Positions 1-6,704 of a stretch of 13,181 nucleotides of DNA are shown here, in pieces (within the stretch, counting starts at the first letter, position 1; each line of letters starts with the position of its first letter). Location of the stretch: assembly GCA_964648005.1 (NCBI GenBank), contig CAZYKR010000107.1, positions 1 to 13,181 on the forward strand, written 5' to 3'. The position numbers and the translations under genes were made by a program. Below the pieces are notes generated by a model that saw nothing but the letters and a program-made list of their open reading frames with translations, was not told the DNA's origin and searched no databases. This stretch comes from JAGQTE01 sp964648005 (GTDB taxonomy: Bacteria > Actinomycetota > Acidimicrobiia > Acidimicrobiales > Acidimicrobilacustridaceae).

Positions 1-577
1 CCCACAGCAACACGACCTCGTCGTCGTTGCCGAGCGCCGTCTGCCAGGCGCCGGCGAGCTCCCACCCGAACTCGGCGTGTGTGCGGATGCCGTCGTCGCG
101 CACCAGGTCGAGGTACTCGAGGTTGCGACCCGGTTCGACGCCGACGATCTCGTGGGCGTAGCAGGCGCCGCGCACCTGCTCGGCGCAGAGCTGGTCGATC
201 GTGCGGGTCCACGGCGCCGGCACGAGGATGCGGTCGTACCCGCCGCGACGCATGTCGGCGGCCGCCGCCCACCACTTGGCCAACGACGGGTCCTGCATGG
301 TCGGGCTCGCCGTCTCGAGCTCGAACGAAGCGGCCAGCCCGTCCCAGCCGTCCTCCTCCCAGATGTTGACCACCTGGGGCCACGGTCCGGTCGAGCCGAG
401 CACGCCCCACACGCCGTAGCACAGCTGGTTGCGCTGCTCCTGCGCCGTGGGCGACCAGTTGGCAGTCATGTGGTGCATGTAGCGCGACCGGTTGTGGCCG
501 ATGATGTCGATGAACTCGTGGATGTAGACCTTGGTGTTCGCCGGCGGGTTCACAGCAGTCGGGTCGGGCATGATCAT
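1..577 (-). CDS. Conserved protein of unknown function, possibly a dimeric alpha/beta-barrel (NIPSNAP-like) protein; 3' end beyond window
   Basis: The minus strand is open from ATG 577 to the left edge: 192 codons with strong G/C third positions and no stop, so the C terminus is missing. A second in-frame ATG lies at 571. The 577 start is preferred because a GAG purine patch sits at a workable distance. The protein begins MIMPDP, then KVYIHEFIDIIG near residue 16, an RYMHHMTANW segment near 32 and GVWGVLGSTGPWPQVVNIWE near 55-74. It is rich in Trp and has no signal peptide or membrane segment. The strand-like opening and the pattern of aromatic residues resemble small dimeric alpha/beta-barrel proteins of the NIPSNAP type often found beside actinobacterial catabolic genes, but this is recalled resemblance and the function is unknown. 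It is divergent from the acyl-CoA synthetase across 100 bp, so a shared regulatory region is possible. Confidence 0.72.
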   Translation of the reverse strand, partial: MIMPDPTAVNPPANTKVYIHEFIDIIGHNRSRYMHHMTANWSPTAQEQRNQLCYGVWGVLGSTGPWPQVVNIWEEDGWDGLAASFELETASPTMQDPSLAKWWAAAADMRRGGYDRILVPAPWTRTIDQLCAEQVRGACYAHEIVGVEPGRNLEYLDLVRDDGIRTHAEFGWELAGAWQTALGNDDEVVLLW

Positions 578-677
578 CCGATCTCGCGTGCGGCCTTGGG
601 GGGCCGCGGCACAGATCACATACTGTATCCAAACGGCGGGTGGCGGAATCGCCGAGCCGACCGAGGGGGAGATGGCG
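578..677. promoter_or_regulatory. Divergent intergenic region with a short AT-rich palindrome
   Basis: This 100-bp spacer separates the left minus-strand gene from the acyl-CoA synthetase and should hold promoters for both. Its only AT-richer patch is at about 617-633 and contains a 9-bp palindrome at 620-628 (ATAC-T-GTAT). That palindrome includes TACTGT (621-626), a possible -10 hexamer reading towards the synthetase. No well-spaced -35 is visible: TTGGGG at 596-601 would leave 19 bp. The assignment as a promoter or small operator is inferred from position and composition only. Confidence 0.3.
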
Positions 678-2330
678 ATGAGCGACACCGTGTGGCGATC
701 CGACACGCAGTCGACGGTGACCGACCTGCTGGACCGACGCTTGGCTTCCGACGCCGATGGGCCCTACCTCGACGTGATGGGGTCGACCTTCACCGCCGCC
801 GAGATCGAACGGACGGGCAACGCCATCGCCAACGGCCTCGCCGGGCTGGGCGTCGGTACGGGCGCCCGGGTGGCATCGCTGCTCGAGAACGACGCCCCGG
901 CGGCGCTGTTCTGGTGGGGCGCCATCAAGGCCAACGGCATCGCCGTGCCCATCAACACCGCCTACAAGGGCGAGTACCTGCGCCACCAACTCGCTGACAG
1001 CGGCGCCACCGTCATGGTCGTCCANNNNNNNNNNGTCGTCCAAGCCGATCTGCTCGATCGGCTGGAGCAGGTGGCGCCGTCGCTGCCGGACTTGGCCCAC
1101 GTGGTCGTGGTTGGCGACGGCGGTCCCGAGCGCATCGACGGCGTGACCCTGCACCGCTGGGACGATCTGCTCGGCGCCGACACGGACCGGCCCGAGGTGC
1201 GGGTGCGGCCATCGGACCTGGGCACGTTCATCTACACCGGCGGAACGACGGGCCCGTCGAAGGGCTGCATGCTCAGCCACAACTACCACGAGTCGATCGC
1301 CACCCAGATCAACATCTGCTGGCGTCGCACGGCCGACGACGTCGTGTGGACGCCGCTGCCGTTGTTCCACTTCAACGCTGTGTCGGTGGCGATGGTCGGC
1401 ACGCTGCTGGCCGGCGGCCGATCGGCCATCTACCGCAAGTTCTCGGTGAGCCAGTTCTGGCCGGAGATGAACCGGACCGGCGCCACCATCGTGTCGCTGC
1501 TCGGCTCGATGGCGTACCTGCTGTCTGCGGCCGACCAGAACCCCGACATGCCGGGGTCGGGCGACGAGCGGGCCAACGCATCGCTGCGGCTGCTGGCCGC
1601 GGCGCCGATCCCACCCGAGATCGACGCCCGCCTGCGCGAGCGATTCGGCATCACGACGTTCTCGGGCGGCTACGGCCTCACCGAAGCCTCGTTGGTGTCG
1701 TGGCAGCCGATGGGGGTCGAGAACAAGCCCGGCGCCGCCGGCGTCATCAACACCGAGTACTTCGACGTGCGCATCTTCGACGACGACGACGTGGAGCAGC
1801 CCCGCAACACCGACGGCGAGATCGTGATCCGCCCGAAGCGCCCGCACACGATGTTCGAGGGGTACTGGGGCCGGGACGACGCCACCGTCGAGGCCAGCCG
1901 CAACTGGTGGTTCCATACCGGCGACATCGGGCGTATCGACGACGACGGCTACCTGTTCTTCGTCGACCGCAAGGCCGACTACCTGCGCCGGCGCGGCGAG
2001 AACATCTCGAGCTTCGAGGTCGAGAAGATCCTGCTCGGGCACGGCACCCTCGCCGACGTGGCGGTCCACGCCGTGCCGTCGGAGGTGACCGAGGACGACC
2101 TCAAGGTGACGGCGGTGCGCAAGCCCGATGTCGCGGTCACCGAGGAGGATCTGTTCCGGTACTGCATCGACCAGTTGCCGTACTTCGCCCTGCCGCGCTA
2201 CATCGAGTTCCGCGACGACCTGCCCCGCAGCCCCGTCGGCCGGGTCCTCAAGCGCGAGCTGCGCGACGAGGGCGTCACGGCCACCACCTGGGATGTCGAG
2301 GCGTCGGGCATCACCTTCGAGAAGCGCTAG
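678..2330 (+). CDS. AMP-forming acyl-CoA synthetase (ANL superfamily, CaiC/fatty-acyl ligase-like), interrupted by a 10-N gap
   Basis: Predicted to activate a carboxylic acid to its CoA thioester via an acyl-adenylate in the cytoplasm; the substrate cannot be read from sequence. The 550 codons include four unknown residues at 116-119. Visible motifs are the phosphate-binding loop YTGGTTGPSKG at 186-196, YGLTE at 332-336, HTGDIG at 413-418, the hinge region VDRKADYLRRRGENIS from 429, and a C-terminal GRVLKREL at 521-528. In that last motif Arg522 occupies the position of the usual catalytic Lys (GK), with Lys525 three residues later. The start at 678 is chosen because the purine run 663-670 lies 7 bases upstream. 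ATG 672 would have the run almost touching it, and the frame stays open upstream only by chance. The monooxygenase begins 10 bases after the stop, suggesting one transcript. The overall pattern, including the C-terminal GVTATTWDVEASG, resembles actinobacterial carnitine/crotonobetaine-CoA ligase-like proteins. Confidence 0.93.
   Translation: MSDTVWRSDTQSTVTDLLDRRLASDADGPYLDVMGSTFTAAEIERTGNAIANGLAGLGVGTGARVASLLENDAPAALFWWGAIKANGIAVPINTAYKGEYLRHQLADSGATVMVVXXXXVVQADLLDRLEQVAPSLPDLAHVVVVGDGGPERIDGVTLHRWDDLLGADTDRPEVRVRPSDLGTFIYTGGTTGPSKGCMLSHNYHESIATQINICWRRTADDVVWTPLPLFHFNAVSVAMVGTLLAGGRSAIYRKFSVSQFWPEMNRTGATIVSLLGSMAYLLSAADQNPDMPGSGDERANASLRLLAAAPIPPEIDARLRERFGITTFSGGYGLTEASLVSWQPMGVENKPGAAGVINTEYFDVRIFDDDDVEQPRNTDGEIVIRPKRPHTMFEGYWGRDDATVEASRNWWFHTGDIGRIDDDGYLFFVDRKADYLRRRGENISSFEVEKILLGHGTLADVAVHAVPSEVTEDDLKVTAVRKPDVAVTEEDLFRYCIDQLPYFALPRYIEFRDDLPRSPVGRVLKRELRDEGVTATTWDVEASGITFEKR
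1017..1042. repeat. 8-bp direct repeat flanking the N gap (probable unmerged contig overlap)
   Basis: GTCGTCCA is present at 1017-1024, directly before the ten N, and again at 1035-1042, directly after them. The two copies are 18 bases apart, exactly six codons. Merging them gives the uninterrupted reading Met-Val-Val-Gln-Ala-Asp in the same frame. The simplest reading is that two contigs ending in the same 8 bases were scaffolded instead of joined. Confidence 0.7.
1025..1034. other. Assembly gap (10 N)
   Basis: Ten consecutive undetermined bases lie inside the acyl-CoA synthetase, after residue 115. The frames before and after agree as written. The length is a typical scaffolder placeholder and should not be taken as measured. 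Confidence 0.97.
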
Positions 2331-2340
2331 AACCAACGTC

Positions 2341-3846
2341 ATGCGCCTCGACGCCAGCCTGTTGCCCAACCGCCGGTTCCCGCGCGGGGCGCGCCTGCCG
2401 CGGGTGGCCATCCTCGGTGCCGGCTTCGGTGGGCTGTGTGCGGCGATCCGACTCCAGCAGGCGGGGCTGACGGAGTTCACGATCTATGAGAAGTCCGACG
2501 GCGTCGGCGGCACGTGGCGCGACAACAGCTACCCCGGCGCCGGTTGCGACGTGCCGTCGCACCTGTACTCGTTCTCGTTCGCCTCCGAGCGCAACTGGAC
2601 CCGCAAGTTCGCCCGCCAACCGGAGATCCTCGACTACATCGAGCGCATCACCGACCGCTTCGGCCTGCGGCGGCACCTGCGCTGCAACACCACGGTCACC
2701 CGTCTCGACTGGTCCGACGACGACCGCACGTGGACCCTCACGTTCGCCGACGGCACGACGACCGTCGCCGATGTCGTCATCTCCGGACTCGGCCAGCTCA
2801 ACCGCCCGGCGTTCCCCGACATCGCCGGGAGCGACACCTTCGCCGGGACGTCGTTCCACTCGGCGCGGTGGGACCACGACCACGACCTGACCGGCGAGCG
2901 GGTCGCCGTCATCGGCTCGGGGGCCTCCGCGGTGCAGTTCATCCCCGAGGTGCAGCGCCAGGCCGCCGCGCTCGTCGTGTTCCAGCGGTCGCCGAACTGG
3001 ATCATGCCGCGCAACGACCGGGCCTTCACCGATGCCGAGCGCCGGCGCTTCGCCACCGTCCCCGGCTGGCAGAAGCTGTACCGCAGCTTCATCTACTGGA
3101 CGTTCGAGACGCGGTTCTTCGCTCTCCAGGAGGGGTCCAAGGCCGGTCCGATCGCCGCCAAGATCACCAAGGACTACCTCCGCTCCGAGGTCGCCGATCC
3201 CGAACTACGGGCCAAGCTCACGCCCGACTACCCGGTCGGCTGCAAGCGCATCTTGATCTCCGACGACTTCTACCAGGCGCTCACCCAACCCAACGTCGAG
3301 GTCGTGACCGACCGCATCGATCGCATCGAGTCCGATGCCGTGGTCACCGCCGACGGGCGCCGTCGAGAGGTCGACACGATCATCTACGGCACCGGCTTCC
3401 GCAGCACCGAGTTCCTGGCGCCGCTCGAGGTGCGCGGCCGGGGCGGCGTCGACCTCCACGACGTGTGGCGTGACGGCGCCGAGGCCTACGAGGGCATCAC
3501 CGTGTCGGGCTTCCCCAACCTGTTCGTGCTGTACGGGCCGAACACCAACCTCGGCCACAACTCGATCATCTTCATGCTCGAATGCCAGGTGCACTACGTC
3601 ATGGCGCTGCTGCACCGGATGGTGGCCGACGGCGTCGCCGCCCTCGACGTGCGACCCGAGGTGCAGGCGTCCTACAACGCCGAGATCCAGGCGAGCGTCA
3701 AGCGGCTGGTGTGGGCGTCGGACCAGTGCAGCTCCTGGTACAAGACCGACAGCGGCAAGGTCACCAACAACTGGCCGCATTACACGATCCAGTACTGGGC
3801 CCGGACCCGCACGCCGGACCTCGACGCCTACGAGGCGGTGGCGTGA
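2341..3846 (+). CDS. Flavin-containing monooxygenase, type I Baeyer-Villiger type
   Basis: A 501-residue FAD- and NAD(P)H-dependent enzyme expected to insert one oxygen next to a ketone to give an ester or lactone. The order of motifs is complete: FAD-binding GAGFGG (26-31), GGTWRDNSYPGAGCDVPS (56-73), the Baeyer-Villiger fingerprint F-x-G-x3-H-x3-W-D at 167-178, the second nucleotide-binding loop GSGASA (192-197), and YPVGCKR (297-303), whose Arg303 aligns by pattern with the catalytic arginine of phenylacetone monooxygenase. GTGFRSTEF (350-358) and YGPNTNLGHNS (398-408) are also family-like. The length is slightly below the usual 530-550. The start at 2341 leaves only about 20 residues before the Rossmann fold and follows the synthetase stop by 10 bases with no good ribosome binding site. 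Expression probably depends on coupling to the upstream gene. The substrate (cyclic, aliphatic or steroid-like ketone) is unknown. Neighbourhood with an acyl-CoA synthetase supports a catabolic role. Confidence 0.93.
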   Translation: MRLDASLLPNRRFPRGARLPRVAILGAGFGGLCAAIRLQQAGLTEFTIYEKSDGVGGTWRDNSYPGAGCDVPSHLYSFSFASERNWTRKFARQPEILDYIERITDRFGLRRHLRCNTTVTRLDWSDDDRTWTLTFADGTTTVADVVISGLGQLNRPAFPDIAGSDTFAGTSFHSARWDHDHDLTGERVAVIGSGASAVQFIPEVQRQAAALVVFQRSPNWIMPRNDRAFTDAERRRFATVPGWQKLYRSFIYWTFETRFFALQEGSKAGPIAAKITKDYLRSEVADPELRAKLTPDYPVGCKRILISDDFYQALTQPNVEVVTDRIDRIESDAVVTADGRRREVDTIIYGTGFRSTEFLAPLEVRGRGGVDLHDVWRDGAEAYEGITVSGFPNLFVLYGPNTNLGHNSIIFMLECQVHYVMALLHRMVADGVAALDVRPEVQASYNAEIQASVKRLVWASDQCSSWYKTDSGKVTNNWPHYTIQYWARTRTPDLDAYEAVA

Positions 3847-3856
3847 GGGGGCGGCG

Positions 3857-4960
3857 ATGACCGTGACCGTGCCGGCGTGGGCCCGGCCGGCGGAGGCGCC
3901 GATGGCGCCGCGTGACGCCCTGACACGGGTCGTGTACCTGATGGACCGGTCGCTGGCACCCGGACAGAAGATCAAGGCGTTCCGCCGGGCCCGCGACGTC
4001 GTCGACGAGGTCGAGCGGCTGCGGGGGCCCGACGAGCTGGCGGCGATGGCGTCGGCCGGCAAGCTCACGGACCTGCCCGGCATCGGCGCGTCGACGGCGG
4101 CGGTGATCGCCCAAGCGCTGGCGGGGGAGGTGCCTGACCGAGTGCGCGACCTCGAAGCGTCGACGGCGGTGCCGTTGAGTGAGGCCGGCGCCCCGTACCG
4201 GGCGGCCCTGGCTGGCGACTGCCACCTGCACTCGGACTGGTCCGACGGCGGAGCGCCGATACGTGACATGGCCCTGGCGGCGATGGGTCTCGGGCACCGC
4301 TGGATGGTCCTGACCGACCACTCGGGTCGCCTGACGGTGGCGCACGGTCTCAACGCCGAGCGCCTCACTGAGCAGCTCGACGTGATCGACGCCCTCAACG
4401 CCGAGCTGGCGCCGTTTCGCATCCTCACGGGCATGGAGGTCGACATCCTCGAGGACGGCACGCTCGACATGACCCCTGAGATGCTGGCCCGCCTCGACGT
4501 CGTCGTCGCCAGCGTGCACTCGAAGCTGCGCATGGACCGCACGGCGATGACGCATCGCATGGTGCGGGCGATCGCCGACCCCAACGTCGACATCCTCGGG
4601 CACTGCACGGGCCGCAAGCTGTCGTCGAGCGGTGAGCAGCCGACGTCGGATGCCGAGCCGAAGCGCCCGCCGTCGGACTTCGACGCCGAGCTGATCTTCG
4701 CCGCCTGTGCGAAGTTCGACGTGGCGGTGGAGATCAACTGCCGGCCCGAACGCCAGGACCCACCCGACGACCTGCTGGCGCTGGCACTGGACTGGGACTG
4801 CAAGGTGTCCATCGACACCGACGCCCACGCGCCCGGCCAGCTGGAGTGGCAGGCCTACGGCTGCGACAAGGCCGCCGCCCACGCCATCGACCCCGATCGC
4901 ATCGTGACCACCTGGGACGCCGACCGCCTCCTCACCTGGACCGCCTCGCACAACGCCTGA
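3857..4960 (+). CDS. Helix-hairpin-helix plus PHP-domain phosphoesterase (PolX-like, no polymerase palm)
   Basis: A 367-residue protein. Residues about 20-100 look like the N-terminal region of X-family DNA polymerases, with a helix-hairpin-helix signature LTDLPGIGAS at 70-79. A PHP domain follows directly from 121: HLHSDWSDG (123-131), TDHSGRL (153-159), GMEVDI (192-197), SVHSK (219-223), GHC (248-250), VEINCRPERQ (291-300) and DTDAHA (320-325). These supply the His/Asp/Glu metal ligands expected of PHP enzymes. The polymerase palm and thumb that lie between these parts in bacterial PolX are absent. A metal-dependent phosphoesterase or 3'-5' nuclease acting on DNA ends, or a histidinol-phosphatase-like enzyme, are both possible, and activity is inference. 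The start at 3857 has the purine-rich GAGGGG at 3845-3850, which overlaps the monooxygenase stop. The spacing of 10 bases suggests co-transcription, though the function looks unrelated. Confidence 0.88.
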   Translation: MTVTVPAWARPAEAPMAPRDALTRVVYLMDRSLAPGQKIKAFRRARDVVDEVERLRGPDELAAMASAGKLTDLPGIGASTAAVIAQALAGEVPDRVRDLEASTAVPLSEAGAPYRAALAGDCHLHSDWSDGGAPIRDMALAAMGLGHRWMVLTDHSGRLTVAHGLNAERLTEQLDVIDALNAELAPFRILTGMEVDILEDGTLDMTPEMLARLDVVVASVHSKLRMDRTAMTHRMVRAIADPNVDILGHCTGRKLSSSGEQPTSDAEPKRPPSDFDAELIFAACAKFDVAVEINCRPERQDPPDDLLALALDWDCKVSIDTDAHAPGQLEWQAYGCDKAAAHAIDPDRIVTTWDADRLLTWTASHNA

Positions 4961-4976
4961 ACGGTTGGCGTGAGGG

Positions 4977-6038
4977 TCAGGCATCGATGCCGAGGTCGGC
5001 GAAGGTGGCCATCTCGCCGAGGATGCGCGCCGCCGCCTCCACGAGCGGTAGGGCCAGGCAGGCGCCGGTGCCCTCGCCGAGGCGCAGATCGAGGTCGAGC
5101 AGCGGGTCGAGGCCGAGGTGCGCCAGCGCAGCGGACGCCCCCGGCTCGACCGAACGGTGCCCGGCCACGACGTAGGGGAGCGCGGCAGGCACCAACCCGT
5201 CGACGACGCAGAGCGCGGCGGCGGTGATCAGGCCGTCCGCCACCACCGGCACCCGCGCCGCAGCGCCGCCGATCACGAAGCCGGCGATGGCGGCGATCTC
5301 GAGCCCGCCGACCTCGGCGAGGACCTCGAGGGGCGACACGCCCGAGCACCGGTCGACCGCCGCCTCGACGATGGCGGTCTTGTGGTCGAGCGTGGCATCG
5401 TCGATGCCGGTGCCGCGACCGGTCACCTCGTCGGCGCGCCGATGCGTGCAGGCCGCCACGAGCGCGGCGGCGGGCGTCGTGTTGGCGATGCCCATGTCCC
5501 CGGCGACCAGGCACCGGGCGCCGTCGGCGACGAGGTCGGCGGCCACCGTGGCGCCCACGTCGAGCGCGGCGCGCGCTTCGTCGAGGGTCATCGCCGCGCC
5601 GGTGGCCAGGTTGGCGGTGCCGCTGCATACGCGTCGGTCGAGCAGCGCCGGGTGCGCCACGACCGGCGTCGCCACGCCGACGTCGACGACGACCACGTTG
5701 GCCCCGGCCTGGCGCGCCAGCACGTTGATGGCGGCGCCGCCACCGCAGAAGTTGGCCACCATCTGTGCGGTGACCTCCTGCGGCCAGGGCGACACCCCCT
5801 CGGCGTGCACCCCGTGGTCACCGGCGAACACGGCGACGGCCACAGGAGAGGGGAGCGGCGGCGGGACGGTGCCGGCGATACCTGCCAGTTGGACGCTCAA
5901 TGCCTCGAGCCGCCCGAGCGCGCCGGGCGGCTTCGTCAACGTGGCCTGCCGGGCGCCTGCGGCGTCCATCGCCGCAGCCGACAGCGGTGCGATGGCGTCG
6001 GCGGCGGTGCCGGCGGGACCGGTTCCGAGGTTGTGCAT
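4977..6038 (-). CDS. cobT: Nicotinate-nucleotide--dimethylbenzimidazole phosphoribosyltransferase
   Basis: Catalyses formation of alpha-ribazole phosphate from dimethylbenzimidazole and nicotinate mononucleotide, the lower-ligand activation step of cobalamin synthesis. The 353 residues match the family's usual length. Visible motifs are TKPPGALGRLE (35-45), FAGDHGVHAEGVSPWP (71-86), GDMGIANTTPAAAL (180-193), GRGTGIDD (208-215) near DHKTAIVEAA (218-227), GFVIGGAAA (253-261), and LGEGTGA (320-326), whose Glu322 matches by pattern the catalytic glutamate of Salmonella CobT. The start at 6038 is chosen because it gives the normal N terminus and has GGGAG 9 bases upstream. The frame is open further upstream to 6410, but that stretch is antisense to the adenosyltransferase gene. 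The gene is convergent with the PHP gene (16 bases between stops) and divergent from the cobO-type gene, making a small cobalamin island. Confidence 0.96.
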   Translation of the reverse strand: MHNLGTGPAGTAADAIAPLSAAAMDAAGARQATLTKPPGALGRLEALSVQLAGIAGTVPPPLPSPVAVAVFAGDHGVHAEGVSPWPQEVTAQMVANFCGGGAAINVLARQAGANVVVVDVGVATPVVAHPALLDRRVCSGTANLATGAAMTLDEARAALDVGATVAADLVADGARCLVAGDMGIANTTPAAALVAACTHRRADEVTGRGTGIDDATLDHKTAIVEAAVDRCSGVSPLEVLAEVGGLEIAAIAGFVIGGAAARVPVVADGLITAAALCVVDGLVPAALPYVVAGHRSVEPGASAALAHLGLDPLLDLDLRLGEGTGACLALPLVEAAARILGEMATFADLGIDA

Positions 6039-6102
6039 CCCGGCATGCTCCCACGCCGGCGCGGCGGCGCCGACGCCGACGCCGAGCGGTAGCTTCCACC
6101 CC
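6039..6102. promoter_or_regulatory. Short divergent spacer between cobT and cobO-type gene
   Basis: These 64 bases must carry both start regions if the two genes have their own promoters. The sequence is extremely GC-rich, with a short GCCGAC repetition around 6069-6083 and a 5-bp inverted repeat CCGGC/GCCGG at 6040-6059. I see no -10/-35 pair, and the spacer is too short for a cobalamin riboswitch. Promoters may lie inside the neighbouring coding regions. Confidence 0.3.
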
Positions 6103-6627
6103 ATGGCCAGCCCGGAGTCGCTCGTGCTCGTGAACACCGGAGCCGGGAAGGGGAAGTCGTCGGCGGCGTTCGGCGTCATGGCCCGCGGGTGGGCCCGGGG
6201 CTGGCGCGTCGCCGTCGTGCAGTTCCTCAAGGCGCCCGAGTGGGTGACGGGGGAGCGCAAGCTCGCCGAGCACCTCGGCATCACCTGGCACACCCTCGGC
6301 GACGGCTTCACCTGGGAGTCCGACGACCTCGACCGCACCGCCGAGCTGGGCCGCGCCGCCTTCGACCAGGCCCGAACGATGTTGGCGAGCGGCGACTGGG
6401 ATCTGCTCATCCTCGACGAGGCGACCTACGTCATGACCCTCGGCTGGGTGCCGGTCGACGAGTTCGTCACCGCCGTCGTCGACCGGGCGCCGCACACGCA
6501 CGTCGTCATCACCGGGCGGGGCGCCCCCGACGAGCTGATCGCCGTGGCCGACACGGTCACCGAGATGCGCCCGGTGAAGCACGCCATGGATGCCGGGATC
6601 CCCGCCCGCAAGGGCATCGAGTACTGA
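6103..6627 (+). CDS. cobO: Cob(I)yrinic acid a,c-diamide / corrinoid adenosyltransferase, CobA/CobO family
   Basis: Transfers the adenosyl group of ATP to the reduced cobalt of a corrinoid, making the coenzyme form. The 174-residue protein has the family P-loop NTGAGKGKSSAAFG at 11-24, VVQFLKAPEW at 38-47, the acidic LLILDEATY at 101-109, VVITGRGAP at 134-142, and the C-terminal VKHAMDAGIPARKGIEY, which matches the family ending. It is slightly short because only 10 residues precede the P-loop, while many homologues carry a longer N-terminal arm. The frame is open far upstream, but the start at 6103 is the first that clears cobT and gives a family-like opening. The ribosome binding site is weak. 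Divergent placement with cobT supports a cobalamin role. PduO- and EutT-type adenosyltransferases are unrelated folds and do not fit. Confidence 0.93.
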   Translation: MASPESLVLVNTGAGKGKSSAAFGVMARGWARGWRVAVVQFLKAPEWVTGERKLAEHLGITWHTLGDGFTWESDDLDRTAELGRAAFDQARTMLASGDWDLLILDEATYVMTLGWVPVDEFVTAVVDRAPHTHVVITGRGAPDELIAVADTVTEMRPVKHAMDAGIPARKGIEY

Positions 6628-6667
6628 CGGTCGAGGCGCCGTCGTGACGGCCGTGCCCCATGTCACC

Positions 6668-6696
6668 TTGACCTTCTTCCGACAATGAATGAATGT
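6668..6696 (+). promoter_or_regulatory. Possible promoter of the tetR-SDR pair
   Basis: TTGACC at 6668-6673 resembles a -35. Seventeen bases later GAATGT (6691-6696) is a poor -10 but lies where a leaderless transcript starting at ATG 6703 would need it. Both possible starts (6685 and 6703) lack a ribosome binding site, which agrees with leaderless initiation, common in actinobacteria. The proposed -10 lies within the palindrome 6685-6704. Confidence 0.3.
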
Positions 6697-6704
6697 TCAT
6701 TCAT
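6685..6704. promoter_or_regulatory. 20-bp palindromic operator candidate overlapping the tetR start
   Basis: ATGAATGAA (6685-6693) and TTCATTCAT (6696-6704) are exact reverse complements separated by TG. It is one of very few AT-rich stretches in the window. Two half-sites around a tiny spacer and a length near 20 bp fit a TetR dimer site. It covers the first bases of the likely start codon at 6703, so binding would block transcription of the regulator and the coupled dehydrogenase. Function is inferred. Confidence 0.68.

Noticed and set aside
77..997. A plus-strand open frame of 306 codons at the left edge.
   Set aside because: Its translation is Arg/Gly/His-rich low-complexity sequence. 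The minus-strand frame has G/C third positions and a normal amino-acid composition, and the acyl-CoA synthetase claims the right part.
3205..4818. A long minus-strand open frame opposite the monooxygenase and PHP genes.
   Set aside because: It is Ser/Arg-rich with no motifs. Both genes opposite carry complete catalytic signatures, so this is a GC-driven shadow.
4955..4982. Inverted repeat GCCTGA/TCAGGC between the PHP gene and cobT as a bidirectional terminator.
   Set aside because: The stem is only 6 bp with a 16-base loop and no U-run. It arises because both genes end in GCC TGA. An alternative 5-bp stem (4953-4971) is no better.
6069..6086. Short GCCGAC repetition as a regulatory tandem repeat.
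   Set aside because: Two to three imperfect copies in GC-rich DNA are expected by chance.
6039..6410. An upstream extension of cobT with in-frame codons.
   Set aside because: It lies antisense to the adenosyltransferase P-loop region, adds no cobT homology, and the start at 6038 gives the family's normal length.
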